Shown here: positions 53,965 to 64,000 of the stretch, piece by piece
Position numbering within the stretch: position 1 is the stretch's first letter
How the letters are laid out: each line of letters starts with the position of its first letter
Assembly: GCF_000420625.1 (NCBI RefSeq)
Contig: NZ_ATVH01000014.1
Coordinates: 372,001 to 436,000, forward strand
Length of the DNA stretch: 64,000 nt
Direction: 5' to 3'
From: Fodinicurvata sediminis DSM 21159
GTDB taxonomy: Bacteria > Pseudomonadota > Alphaproteobacteria > Kiloniellales > DSM-21159
The notes under the pieces: model-generated
Database searches by the model: none
What the model was told of the DNA's origin: nothing
What the model saw: the letters and a program-made list of their open reading frames with translations, nothing else
Translations under genes and position numbers: made by a program

Positions 53965-54846
53965 TCAGTTGACTGCCGCCTGGTCCTGACTTTCGACCAG
54001 CGGCGCAATCAGGCCAGGCAACTCGTAATCCACCAAACGCAGGAATTCGGGGTCGCGCCAATCAGAGTAGAGACGCACGCGGGCACCGGTTTCGTCCACC
54101 TGCGAGATCACGCCGACAGGAAGACCGGAGGGAAAAACACCACCATCCCCAGAGGTCATGATGGGTTCGCCGACATGCACCTCTTCATCGGGAGCCACAT
54201 AGCGCAATGCAGGTTCGGGCGAGTTGTCTCCTGCCAGGACCGCCCTCTTGCGGCCCGGCCCGACTGCGACAGGGATGCGGCTGTTCAGGTCGGTCAGCAG
54301 CAGAATTCGTGCCGAATTCTCGGCAACCTCGACCACACTGCCCACGAGCCCCTGCCCGGCCAGAGCCGCCTGTCCCCGGCTGACACCGGCCTCTTCGCCT
54401 GCCGCGATCAGGACACTCCGCACAAAAGCCCCGCCACTGTCCCCGACAACACGCGCTGTGATGAAGCGCGTACCGGGTTCGGGCACCAGATTGAGAAGAT
54501 TGCGCAGGGCCGCGTTCTCGGCTTCCAGCTGCTGGGCTCTATGATGCCAGGCCATCAGGCGTTCGTTCTCGGCCCGCAGGTCAGAATTGATCTGGCGCAA
54601 CTCCGCGATTTCGCGGACGTTGGTCACGAGTTGCTCGACTGTATTCACCGGTTTGGCCAGGGTCTCCAGTACGGGCGTGGTGATGTCCACCACCTGGGCC
54701 CTCAGTGTTTCGACGAGCCGATTGTCCGTACTGCCCATGACCATCAGTGCGAAGGTCATGCCTATGATCAGGAGGAAACTGAAACGCTGCGCCCAAGCCT
54801 TGAGAGGCGTGGCGATGCGAGACATTGTTCCGGTCCTGTGCTTCAA
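53965..54846 (-). CDS. mreC: Rod-shape-determining protein MreC
   Basis: A 293-residue periplasmic scaffold with one N-terminal membrane helix (residues 20-38), a coiled coil (about 60-105, RQINSDLRAENERLM) and the beta-rich MreC domain (RFITARVVGDSGGAF, AGQGLVGSVVEV). It activates PBP2 in the elongasome. A TTG start at 54846 has an excellent GGAGGAGGG site upstream; ATG at 54825 is the alternative. The last residues are acidic and Gln-rich (VESQDQAAVN). Confidence 0.94.
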   Translation of the reverse strand: MKHRTGTMSRIATPLKAWAQRFSFLLIIGMTFALMVMGSTDNRLVETLRAQVVDITTPVLETLAKPVNTVEQLVTNVREIAELRQINSDLRAENERLMAWHHRAQQLEAENAALRNLLNLVPEPGTRFITARVVGDSGGAFVRSVLIAAGEEAGVSRGQAALAGQGLVGSVVEVAENSARILLLTDLNSRIPVAVGPGRKRAVLAGDNSPEPALRYVAPDEEVHVGEPIMTSGDGGVFPSGLPVGVISQVDETGARVRLYSDWRDPEFLRLVDYELPGLIAPLVESQDQAAVN

Positions 54847-54984
54847 GACCCTCCTCCTGTGGATGGCATATCCATCCTTACGGATTAACCCGTATTCCGG
54901 AATCGTAAGAGATTACGAAACAAATTGAAAGCTACATCTGATTGTCGACGCCGAGAGTCCTGCGACTCCGAACAACGCAGACCG

Positions 54985-56079
<1,095 letters not shown>

Positions 56080-56110
56080 TTATGCCGCAAGAACGTTAAC
56101 GTCGCCTTAG

Positions 56111-56139
56111 CGAATAACGTTCCGCCCACGCGATTTCAA
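56111..56139 (-). promoter_or_regulatory. Candidate mreB promoter
   Basis: TTGAAA (56139-56134), a 17-base spacer and TATTCG (56116-56111) on the minus strand, about 85 bases before mreB. Confidence 0.4.
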
Positions 56140-56182
56140 GGAAAGCTTTTGCAATGGGCAAATAGAGAGGCCTGGAGCAGTG

Positions 56183-56215
56183 CAAAAAATGGCGGCCTCC
56201 CGGCAGGAGGCCGCC
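56183..56215 (-). terminator. Rho-independent terminator of leuA
   Basis: On the minus strand GGCGGCCTCC, a five-base loop and GGAGGCCGCC form a 10-bp GC-rich stem followed by ATTTTTT, 29 bases after the leuA stop. Confidence 0.85.
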
Positions 56216-56244
56216 TTCCGTCTCATTGTTGTCACCACCGCCGA

Positions 56245-57810
56245 TCAGGCCGTCATAGCCGTGGGTTCCGTTTTCTCCCGTTTCACCATCATCTTGTTCA
56301 GTGCATTGATGTAGGCACGGGCCGAGGCCACCAGGGTGTCGTAGTCCGCACCCTGGCCATTGACGGTCTTGCCGTTCTCTTCCAGGCGCACGGTCACCTC
56401 GGCCTGGGCGTCGGTGCCTCCGGTCACGGCATGAACCTGATAGAGCTGCAACTGGGCTTCATGCGGGATCAGTTCACGGATCGCGGCGAAAGTCGCATCG
56501 ACCGGCCCATTGCCCTCGGCCTTTGCCTTCTGCTTCTCGCCGCCGATCTCGACCTCCAGCTCCGCTGTCTGAGGGCCCTCGGTGCCGCACTGGATGCCCA
56601 GCGAGACGAAACGGATATGGTCGTTGTGGCGCACCACGGCATCATCGACCAGCGCAATGATATCCTCGTCGAAGATTTCCTTCTTGTGGTCGGCCAGATC
56701 CTTGAAGCGCACGAAGGCGTCCTTCAACTGATTTTCCTCCAACTCGATGCCCAATTCGGCCAGTTTCGACTTGAAGGCATGCTTGCCGGAGTGCTTGCCC
56801 ATCACCAGCGTGGAGCGGTTCAGCCCCACGGATTCCGGCGTCATGATCTCATAGGTTTGGGCATTCTTCAGCATGCCGTCCTGATGAATGCCGGATTCGT
56901 GCGCGAAGGCATTGGCCCCGACGATGGCCTTGTTCGGCTGGACCGAGAAGCCGGTGATCGTGGAAACCAGCCGCGAGGCCTTGGTGATCTTGGTGGTGTC
57001 GATGCCGGTGGAATAGGGCATCACGTCATTGCGGGTGCGCAAGGCCATGACGACCTCTTCCATGGCGCAGTTGCCCGCACGCTCGCCAATGCCATTTACG
57101 GTGCACTCGATCTGCCGCGCCCCGGCCTGCACGGCCGCCAGCGAATTGGACACGGCCAGGCCCAGGTCATTGTGACAATGCACCGACAGCACGGCCTGGT
57201 CGATGTTCGGAACACGATTCATCAACATGCGGATCATCTCCGCAAATTCCTCGGGAACAGTATAACCAACGGTATCGGGGATGTTGATGGTACGTGCCCC
57301 TGCCTTGATGGCACCCTCGACACAACGCGCCAGGAAGTCATGCTCCGTGCGCGTTCCATCCTCGGGAGACCATTCCACATTGTCGCAGAGATTGCGGGCA
57401 TAGCCGACACTCTCGACGACGGCATTGTAGACGTCCTCCGGCTCCATCTGCAGCTTGTACTTCATGTGCAACGGGCTGGTGGACAGGAAGGTGTGGATCC
57501 GCGGGCTCGCGGCCGGCTTCAGGGCTTCCCAGGCGCGATCGATATCCTTGGGCGTGGCGCGGGCCAGGCCGGCAATCGTGGAATTGCGGACCTGCTTCGA
57601 GATGGCATTGACTGCTTCGAAGTCTCCGATGGAGGCGATCGGGAAACCGGCTTCGATAACATCGACGCCCATTTCCTCCAACGCGCTGGCGACGGCCAGC
57701 TTTTCCTCCAGGTTCATGGAGCAGCCTGGCGACTGCTCGCCATCACGCAGAGTGGTGTCGAAGATGATAACGCGGTTGGTGTCTTTTTCGTCGATCTGTA
57801 CGGAACTCAT
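56245..57810 (-). CDS. leuA: 2-isopropylmalate synthase
   Basis: A 521-residue enzyme that condenses 2-oxoisovalerate with acetyl-CoA, the first step of leucine synthesis. The TIM barrel begins IFDTTLRDGEQSPGCSM; the metal ligands are in SVHCHNDLGLAVSNS. The C-terminal regulatory domain (about residues 400-510) is the leucine feedback site. Length is normal for the LeuA1 type. A leucine-rich leader peptide precedes it by 114 bases, suggesting attenuation. ilvC and ilvN nearby provide its substrate pathway. Confidence 0.96.
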   Translation of the reverse strand: MSSVQIDEKDTNRVIIFDTTLRDGEQSPGCSMNLEEKLAVASALEEMGVDVIEAGFPIASIGDFEAVNAISKQVRNSTIAGLARATPKDIDRAWEALKPAASPRIHTFLSTSPLHMKYKLQMEPEDVYNAVVESVGYARNLCDNVEWSPEDGTRTEHDFLARCVEGAIKAGARTINIPDTVGYTVPEEFAEMIRMLMNRVPNIDQAVLSVHCHNDLGLAVSNSLAAVQAGARQIECTVNGIGERAGNCAMEEVVMALRTRNDVMPYSTGIDTTKITKASRLVSTITGFSVQPNKAIVGANAFAHESGIHQDGMLKNAQTYEIMTPESVGLNRSTLVMGKHSGKHAFKSKLAELGIELEENQLKDAFVRFKDLADHKKEIFDEDIIALVDDAVVRHNDHIRFVSLGIQCGTEGPQTAELEVEIGGEKQKAKAEGNGPVDATFAAIRELIPHEAQLQLYQVHAVTGGTDAQAEVTVRLEENGKTVNGQGADYDTLVASARAYINALNKMMVKREKTEPTAMTA

Positions 57811-57889
57811 GGATATTTCCCTCTCCTTGGAATCCTTGGCTGGCGGAAATTGCGCGCCCTAGCCTCGGAAGTTTCATTTGTCAGACTAT

Positions 57890-57931
57890 CCCCTGCCCGC
57901 TTGCCGTTCTCACGGCTGTGGCGTTCAGGGG
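57890..57931 (-). promoter_or_regulatory. Stem-loop between the leader peptide and leuA
   Basis: GCCGT-GAGA-ACGGC (57916-57903) is nested inside CCCCUG (57931-57926) paired with CAGGGG (57895-57890). The outer 5' arm covers the leader's last codons and stop, so ribosome position would decide whether it forms. No T run follows, so any termination would be Rho-dependent, or control would be translational. Confidence 0.4.
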
Positions 57932-58059
57932 CTGATAAGGAGAAGGAGGAGAGCGCCGCCGGATAGGCGGAGATCGGTCAGATCGATTGCGCGCGCAGCC
58001 GCGATATCCGCGGATGCGGACTTCGGCAGTTCATTCTCTGTGCGCAGCTCTTCGGACAT
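57925..58059 (-). CDS. Probable leucine leader peptide (leuL-type) upstream of leuA
   Basis: A 44-residue open frame, [13 protein letters not shown] at its start, that ends with five consecutive leucine codons and an isoleucine (CTC CTC CTT CTC CTT ATC, residues 37-42) just before the stop, plus Leu at 27, 30 and 32. Leucine runs next to a stop codon and upstream of leuA are the classical sign of transcription attenuation. The ribosome site is weak (GGA 4 bases from the ATG), and the leader is longer than typical ones, so the case rests on codon content and position. No shorter start fits. Confidence 0.55.
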   Translation of the reverse strand: MSEELRTENELPKSASADIAAARAIDLTDLRLSGGALLLLLISP

Positions 58060-58206
58060 GTTCCAGTCTCTAACCTAAAGCTCTGGTTCATATACATAAC
58101 GCTGATTCGCCTGCGCGACAACAGGGAATCTGTACACGCGGCTGGAGCCTGCCGGCAGGACAGGATAGATTTCCGGCCAGATCGCCATCATCAGCAGGGA
58201 GCCCTC

Positions 58207-59247
<1,041 letters not shown>

Positions 59248-59294
59248 AGCGCCTTCTTCCCTCTGCCACATTCGCCTGACAGGCTGTCTGGACC

Positions 59295-60434
59295 ATGAGT
59301 CCACTGCCGCCTTTCCACCGCCACCGGGGGGTCTTGCTCCCGGCTATTCTTCTGGCCCTGGTCCTGCTGCCGTCTTGCTCCCAGCGTGGCGGCGAGGCAC
59401 TTGCACTGCTGGACAGCTTCTCCGGAAGCCAGCGTGACGACACCCCTGCCATCAGCCGGGAGTCGGGACGGCTGGACAGCAGCCAGGGAACTTTCGAGGT
59501 TGATGTCTACACGCGCACGGACGGCCAGGAGCGTGCAAACCTCCTGCTGGTGCCCGGTGTCACGCCCCAGGGCCGAAACGACCCGAGGCTGGTGGAATTC
59601 GCCGAGTTGCTGGCCCAGGCGCAATTCAGGGTGATCGTGCCCGAGTTGACCAACCTGCGTGAACTGAAGGTCTCGGCAGAGGACGCAGACGCCCTGGGCG
59701 CGCTTCTTGAGCATCTTTCAGGATCGGCCGAAACAGAAACGCGCCCCTTGGGCCTGGTGGCCATTTCCTATGCAGCGGGACCGGCCCTGATCGCGGCCAG
59801 CCAGGCAGCGCCACAAGACAGGCCGGACTTCATGCTGGCCATCGGCGGCTATTACGATACCGAGAACGTGGTGCGCTACTTCACCACCGGCGCCTTTCGC
59901 AGACCGGATAACCAGGATTGGCAGGAAGGTCAGCCCCACCCCAAGGCGCGCTGGATGTTCCTGCAGGCCAATGCGGAACGCCTGGACAATACCGATGATG
60001 CTTCAACACTGCGCAGACTGGCAGCAACCAAGCTTTCTGACCCCTCTGCCAGTATATCCGCATTGCGCTCCAGGCTCGGCCCGGAGGGCCGGGCCGTTCT
60101 GGCGCTGCTGGAGAACGATGACCCGGACGAGGTGACGGCGCACATAGCATCGCTTCCCGAGGAACTGCGGCGCGAACTTGCCGCCCTGAACCTGGCAGGA
60201 CGCTTCCTTGACGCACTCGACTTCCCAATCCTGCTGCTGCACGGGCGCGACGATCCGGTCATTCCCTACAGCGAAAGCCTGCGCCTGGCCGAGGCCCTGC
60301 CTGATGGCAGGGCCGAGGTCACCCTGACCGAGGGCCTGATGCATGTTGAAATGAGCGACAGCCGGATTTCAGACGGCCTGCGGCTTTATGACCTGACGGT
60401 GCGCCTTCTGGAACTGCGCGACGGCGTCGAATAG
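59295..60434 (+). CDS. Alpha/beta-hydrolase-fold lipoprotein
   Basis: A 379-residue protein with a lipoprotein signal (VLLPAILLALVLLPSCSQRG, lipid Cys at about residue 28) and an alpha/beta hydrolase fold. The nucleophile position reads GLVAISYAAGPAL, a Ser in A-I-S-Y-A rather than the usual GxSxG; an acid and His are in LLLHGRDDPVIPY and EGLMHVEMSD. It may be a hydrolase anchored in a membrane or a pseudo-enzyme. I cannot name a substrate. It ends at a strong terminator. Confidence 0.7.
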   Translation: MSPLPPFHRHRGVLLPAILLALVLLPSCSQRGGEALALLDSFSGSQRDDTPAISRESGRLDSSQGTFEVDVYTRTDGQERANLLLVPGVTPQGRNDPRLVEFAELLAQAQFRVIVPELTNLRELKVSAEDADALGALLEHLSGSAETETRPLGLVAISYAAGPALIAASQAAPQDRPDFMLAIGGYYDTENVVRYFTTGAFRRPDNQDWQEGQPHPKARWMFLQANAERLDNTDDASTLRRLAATKLSDPSASISALRSRLGPEGRAVLALLENDDPDEVTAHIASLPEELRRELAALNLAGRFLDALDFPILLLHGRDDPVIPYSESLRLAEALPDGRAEVTLTEGLMHVEMSDSRISDGLRLYDLTVRLLELRDGVE

Positions 60435-60446
60435 GCGAAGGAAATA

Positions 60447-60473
60447 GAAAAGCCGGGGCAGGCCCCGGCTTTT
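60447..60473. terminator. Bidirectional Rho-independent terminator
   Basis: AAAAGCCGGGG, loop CAGG and CCCCGGCTTTT form an 11-bp stem with A and T runs on both sides, between the convergent lipoprotein gene and ilvC. Confidence 0.88.
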
Positions 60474-60500
60474 CCCAAACGATCACTGTGCAGGACAGCT

Positions 60501-61782
<1,282 letters not shown>

Positions 61783-62313
61783 TTACAGGCCTTCTGCGCC
61801 GCGCGCGATGGCCACCACCCCCGTGCGACTGATATCGGACAGGCCCAGCGGCCCCATCAATTCGGTAAAGGCGTTCAACTTGCCGCTGTCGCCTGAGATC
61901 TCGAAGATGAAGTGGTCATGGCTGGAATCCACCACCCGGGCTCGAAAGACGTCAGCGATACGCAAGGCCTCGACCCGCTTCTCGCCGGTTCCCACCACCT
62001 TCACAAGCGCCAGCTCGCGCGGCACATGCGGGCCCTCGCGCGTCAGGTCGCTCACCCGGTGGACCGGGACCAGACGACCCAACTGGGCCTTGATCTGCTC
62101 CAGGATCATCTGCGTTCCACTGGTGACAATGGTGATGCGCGAGAGATGCTCCGAGGAATCGACCTCGGTCACCGTCAGGGATTCGATGTTGTAGCCACGG
62201 CCCGAGAACAGGCCGATGACGCGGGCGAGCACACCCGGTTCGTTGTCCACCAGCACAGCAATGGTGTGCGTCGCGATTTCTTCCCCGACTTGCGGGTTGG
62301 GACCATATGCCAT
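61783..62313 (-). CDS. ilvN: Acetolactate synthase small (regulatory) subunit
   Basis: A 176-residue regulatory subunit with an ACT domain (residues 14-90, TIAVLVDNEPGVLARVIGLF and GYNIESLTVTEVD) and the C-terminal domain that binds the catalytic subunit (VSDLTREGPHVPRELALVKV). It raises activity of IlvI and gives valine inhibition. Its ATG at 62313 follows the ilvI stop by 57 bases. The symbol ilvH is equally used. Confidence 0.93.
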   Translation of the reverse strand: MAYGPNPQVGEEIATHTIAVLVDNEPGVLARVIGLFSGRGYNIESLTVTEVDSSEHLSRITIVTSGTQMILEQIKAQLGRLVPVHRVSDLTREGPHVPRELALVKVVGTGEKRVEALRIADVFRARVVDSSHDHFIFEISGDSGKLNAFTELMGPLGLSDISRTGVVAIARGAEGL

Positions 62314-62370
62314 TTCAAACCGTCTTTTATTGTTTCTTGCTTGCGTCTGCTGCCAGCCGGAAATGTCGGC

Positions 62371-64000
62371 TCAGACCAGCACCATGCCTTCTTCCGAAAT
62401 CGGCTTGGCTGCCCGGTCATCGGGTCCCATGAGCATTTCGTAATGCGCCGCGCCAGAGGGAATCATCGGGAAGCAGTTCTCGTTCTGGGTCACGCAACAA
62501 TCCAGAATCACCGGCCCCGGCGTTTCGACCATGCGGCGAATGGCGTCGTCCAGTTCCGAGGCCTTGGTGCAGCGGATACCGGTCGCCCCGAAAGCCTCCG
62601 CCAATTTGACGAAATCCGGCAGGGAGTCGGTGTAGCTTTCCGAGTAGCGCCCGCCATGCAGCAACTCCTGCCACTGCCGGACCATGCCCATCCACTGGTT
62701 GTTCACGATGAAGACCTTGACCGGCAACTTGTGCTGAATCAGCGTCGACATCTCCTGGATGTTCATCAGGATCGAGGCTTCGCCCGCCACATCGATCACC
62801 AGGGACTCCGGGTGCGCGACCTGCACACCCATTGCCGCCGGCAGGCCGTAACCCATGGTGCCCAGACCGCCCGAGGTCATCCAGCGATTGGGCGCCTCGA
62901 ACTTGATGTACTGGGCGGCCCACATCTGATGCTGGCCAACCTCGGTGCTGAAGTAGACATCCTTGTCGCTGGTCAAGTCGTACAGCCGCTTGATGGCATG
63001 CTGCGGCTTGATCTCCTCACCATCCTGGCGATAGGCCAGACAGTGGCGCGCACGCCATTCCTCGATCTGGTTCCACCAGGCCTTCAGGCTGTCCTGGTCC
63101 AGGCTGTTGCCCTTCTCGCTCCAGGCCTTGTTCATGGCCTCCAGCGCTTCCCCCACATCGCCGATGATCGGCAGGTCCACCATCACCGACTTGTTGATGG
63201 AACTGGGATCGATGTCCACGTGGATCTTCTGGGAATTGGGCGAGAATTCCGACAGCTTGCCGGTCACGCGATCATCGAAGCGGGCCCCCAGGTTGATCAT
63301 GACGTCGCAGTTGTACATGGCCAGGTTGGCCTCGTAGGTCCCGTGCATGCCCAGCATGCCCAGGAATTGGGGATCGCTGCCGGGATAGGCGCCCAATCCC
63401 ATCAGGGTACTCGTACACGGCATGCCCGTGGTCTTGACGAACTTGCGCAGCTCCTCCGTGGCCTTTTCGCCCGAATTGATGACCCCGCCGCCATAGTAGA
63501 CGATCGGGCGGCGCGCCTCGGAAATCAGTTTCACGGCCTCGCGGATGCGCCCGGGCTCGCTCTTCACCTGCGGGCGATAGCTGCGATGCTTGACCTCGCC
63601 CCGCTGGGTATAGCGGCCGTCCGTTTGCAGAACGTCCTTGGGCAGATCGATCACGACCGGGCCGGGCCGGCCGCTGCGCGCAACATAGAAGCCTTCATGC
63701 ACCTGCCGGGCCAGGTCGTTCACGTCCTTGACCAGGTAATTGTGCTTGGTACAGGGCCGTGTGATGCCCGTGGTGTCGGCTTCCTGGAAAGCATCGTTGC
63801 CGATCAGGTGCGTGGGCACCTGGCCGGTCAGGCAGACCACGGGAATGGAGTCCATCAGGGCGTCCGTCAGGCCGGTCACGGCATTGGTCGCCCCAGGACC
63901 TGAGGTCACCAGGACGCAGCCTACCTTGCCCGTCGAACGGGCATAGCCCTCGGCTGCATGCACGGCCGCCTGTTCATGGCGCACCAGAATATGACGAATG
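62371..64000 (-). CDS. ilvI: Acetolactate synthase large subunit (5' end outside the window)
   Basis: The last 542 residues of a ThDP-dependent enzyme that condenses two pyruvates, or pyruvate and 2-oxobutyrate. Visible landmarks are RHEQAAVHAAEGYARSTGK (the glutamate that activates ThDP), VTSGPGATNAVTGL, the FAD-binding middle domain and the ThDP-metal part GEASILMNIQEMSTLIQ...NNQWMGMVRQWQ. The frame is open through the right edge, so the start is not in the window. Confidence 0.95.
   Translation of the reverse strand, partial: IRHILVRHEQAAVHAAEGYARSTGKVGCVLVTSGPGATNAVTGLTDALMDSIPVVCLTGQVPTHLIGNDAFQEADTTGITRPCTKHNYLVKDVNDLARQVHEGFYVARSGRPGPVVIDLPKDVLQTDGRYTQRGEVKHRSYRPQVKSEPGRIREAVKLISEARRPIVYYGGGVINSGEKATEELRKFVKTTGMPCTSTLMGLGAYPGSDPQFLGMLGMHGTYEANLAMYNCDVMINLGARFDDRVTGKLSEFSPNSQKIHVDIDPSSINKSVMVDLPIIGDVGEALEAMNKAWSEKGNSLDQDSLKAWWNQIEEWRARHCLAYRQDGEEIKPQHAIKRLYDLTSDKDVYFSTEVGQHQMWAAQYIKFEAPNRWMTSGGLGTMGYGLPAAMGVQVAHPESLVIDVAGEASILMNIQEMSTLIQHKLPVKVFIVNNQWMGMVRQWQELLHGGRYSESYTDSLPDFVKLAEAFGATGIRCTKASELDDAIRRMVETPGPVILDCCVTQNENCFPMIPSGAAHYEMLMGPDDRAAKPISEEGMVLV

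Noticed and set aside
61912-63903. A 663-codon plus-strand frame opposite ilvN and ilvI
   Set aside because: Shadow of two well-identified genes.

Overview
The window is GC-rich, densely coded chromosomal DNA from an alphaproteobacterium. Pointers to this are a class I lysyl-tRNA synthetase, an Irr-type Fur regulator next to fabA-fabB-fabI, a methionine synthase split into two genes inside a metF operon, the rne / amiC / mrcA / prfB order, and DUF1289, DUF481 and BLUF genes. I favour Rhodospirillales in the broad sense, but this is inference from gene content, not phylogeny. I see no rRNA, tRNA, CRISPR array, insertion sequence or prophage.

Layout. 1-3.3 kb: end of lysK, a TRIC-like channel, a HigB/HigA-like toxin-antitoxin pair with two operator copies, a GFA-fold protein and a small membrane protein. 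3.5-8.4 kb: an alpha/beta hydrolase, a TmpB/PhnZ-like HD oxygenase and a TmpA-like Fe/2-oxoglutarate dioxygenase, probably degrading a trimethylamino-phosphonate to glycine betaine, then a divergent LysR regulator and a methyltransferase. 8.5-18.5 kb: an entericidin-like lipoprotein, tandem universal stress protein, MgtE with a structured leader, PriA, transaldolase, DUF484, XerC, a solo BLUF photosensor, a 2-hydroxyacid dehydrogenase and an SH3 protein. 18.6-24.8 kb: a rubrerythrin / Fe-S oxidoreductase / DUF3501 cluster with an Irr-type box in front, irr, and fabA-fabB-fabI. 24.8-33.8 kb: RNase E, AmiC amidase, PBP1A, RF2 with its programmed frameshift, and DUF1289.

33.8-43.7 kb: a methionine/one-carbon operon on the minus strand (ArsR-methyltransferase regulator, metF, a homocysteine-methyltransferase-like protein without zinc ligands, metH part 1, metH part 2), a flavin reductase with ribF, a 1-Cys peroxiredoxin, and 5-formyl-THF cyclo-ligase with a possible 6S-like RNA in front. 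43.7-50.3 kb: an overlapping three-gene operon (retropepsin-like protease, inactive-transglutaminase 7TM protein, ATP-grasp ligase), a DUF481 outer-membrane protein and a BisC-type molybdoenzyme. 50.4-56.0 kb: the cell-shape operon mreB-mreC-mreD-mrdA-mrdB. 56.2-64 kb: leuA with a probable leucine leader peptide, a zinc alcohol dehydrogenase, a lipoprotein hydrolase, ilvC, ilvN and the 5'-truncated ilvI (branched-chain amino acid synthesis).

The features I would look at first are the Irr-type box before rubrerythrin, the leucine-rich leader before leuA, the hairpin that hides the mgtE ribosome binding site, the zinc-less homocysteine-methyltransferase paralogue in the met operon, and the retropepsin/7TM/ATP-grasp operon.
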